Made by a program: the position numbers and the translations under genes
Shown here: positions 6,438 through 6,491 of the stretch, one piece after another
How positions within the stretch are numbered: the stretch's first letter is position 1
Layout: each line of letters begins with the position of its first letter
The notes under the pieces: generated by a model
What the model was told of the DNA's origin: nothing
The model's database searches: none
What the model saw: the letters and a program-made list of their open reading frames with translations, nothing else
NCBI GenBank assembly: GCA_937997955.1
Contig: CALLDR010000159.1
Span: 1 to 6,491 of the forward strand
Reading direction: 5' to 3'
Length of the DNA: 6,491 nt
Source of the DNA: an uncultured Emergencia sp.
GTDB lineage: Bacteria > Bacillota > Clostridia > Peptostreptococcales > Anaerovoracaceae

Positions 6438-6491
6438 GACCCATTCCAAAAATTAACACAAAGGATTGCTCCTCTGAGCCAGACTATCAAA
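6438..6491. other. Right edge, nothing recognised
   Basis: These 54 AT-richer bases upstream of the tRNA promoter hold no frame, hairpin or site that I can support. They could be the edge of a neighbouring gene outside the window. Confidence 0.5.

Noticed and set aside
6471..6491. On the minus strand the right edge reads TTTGATAGTCTGGCTCAG, similar to the start of 16S rRNA genes
   Set aside because: It differs by inserted bases inside the conserved site, and the following AGGAGCAATCC does not continue as 16S rRNA. A chance resemblance is more likely.

Overview
The window looks like chromosome from a GC-rich member of the Clostridia (Firmicutes). The reasons are strong AGGAGG-type ribosome binding sites, tightly packed transporter genes of types common in gut Clostridia, a tRNA gene with encoded CCA, and high-GC codon use. 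No taxonomic marker is present, so family and genus are not claimed.

Left (1-2380): two exporter-fold ABC half-transporters on the + strand. The first is cut by the window edge and shows only the C-terminal part of its ATPase domain. The second is complete (535-2283), overlaps the first by 8 bases and is probably translationally coupled to it. Both keep the ATPase motifs visible, so they probably form a heterodimer with two competent ATP sites. A strong hairpin at 2352-2380 closes the region and faces a terminator-like hairpin sequence for both strands.

Middle (2394-2835): a short minus-strand reading frame with a TetR-type DNA-binding segment joined to an unrelated-looking C-terminus, probably a regulator remnant. 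It is followed by a dense regulatory stretch: a near-consensus promoter whose -35 lies inside a 12-bp palindrome, a hairpin with a T run at the expected start of the transcript, and an 18-bp near-palindrome just before the next gene.

Right-centre (2836-5810): a two-gene operon made of a LolD/MacB-type ATPase and a large FtsX-type permease with two extracytoplasmic domains, separated by 2 bases. They should form one MacB-like (type VII) transporter. No membrane-fusion protein, two-component system or substrate gene is in view.

Right end (5811-6491): a 14-bp hairpin, about 160 bases with no recognisable content, a fragment of a tyrosine-recombinase (phage/ICE-type) N-terminal domain, and then tRNA-Thr(GGU) on the minus strand with its own promoter and terminator. 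The integrase fragment stops against the 3' side of the tRNA gene, which suggests a decayed integrative element at a tRNA target. I found no clearly new biological system. The most interesting parts are the layered control region, the chimeric regulator remnant and the tRNA-side integrase scar.
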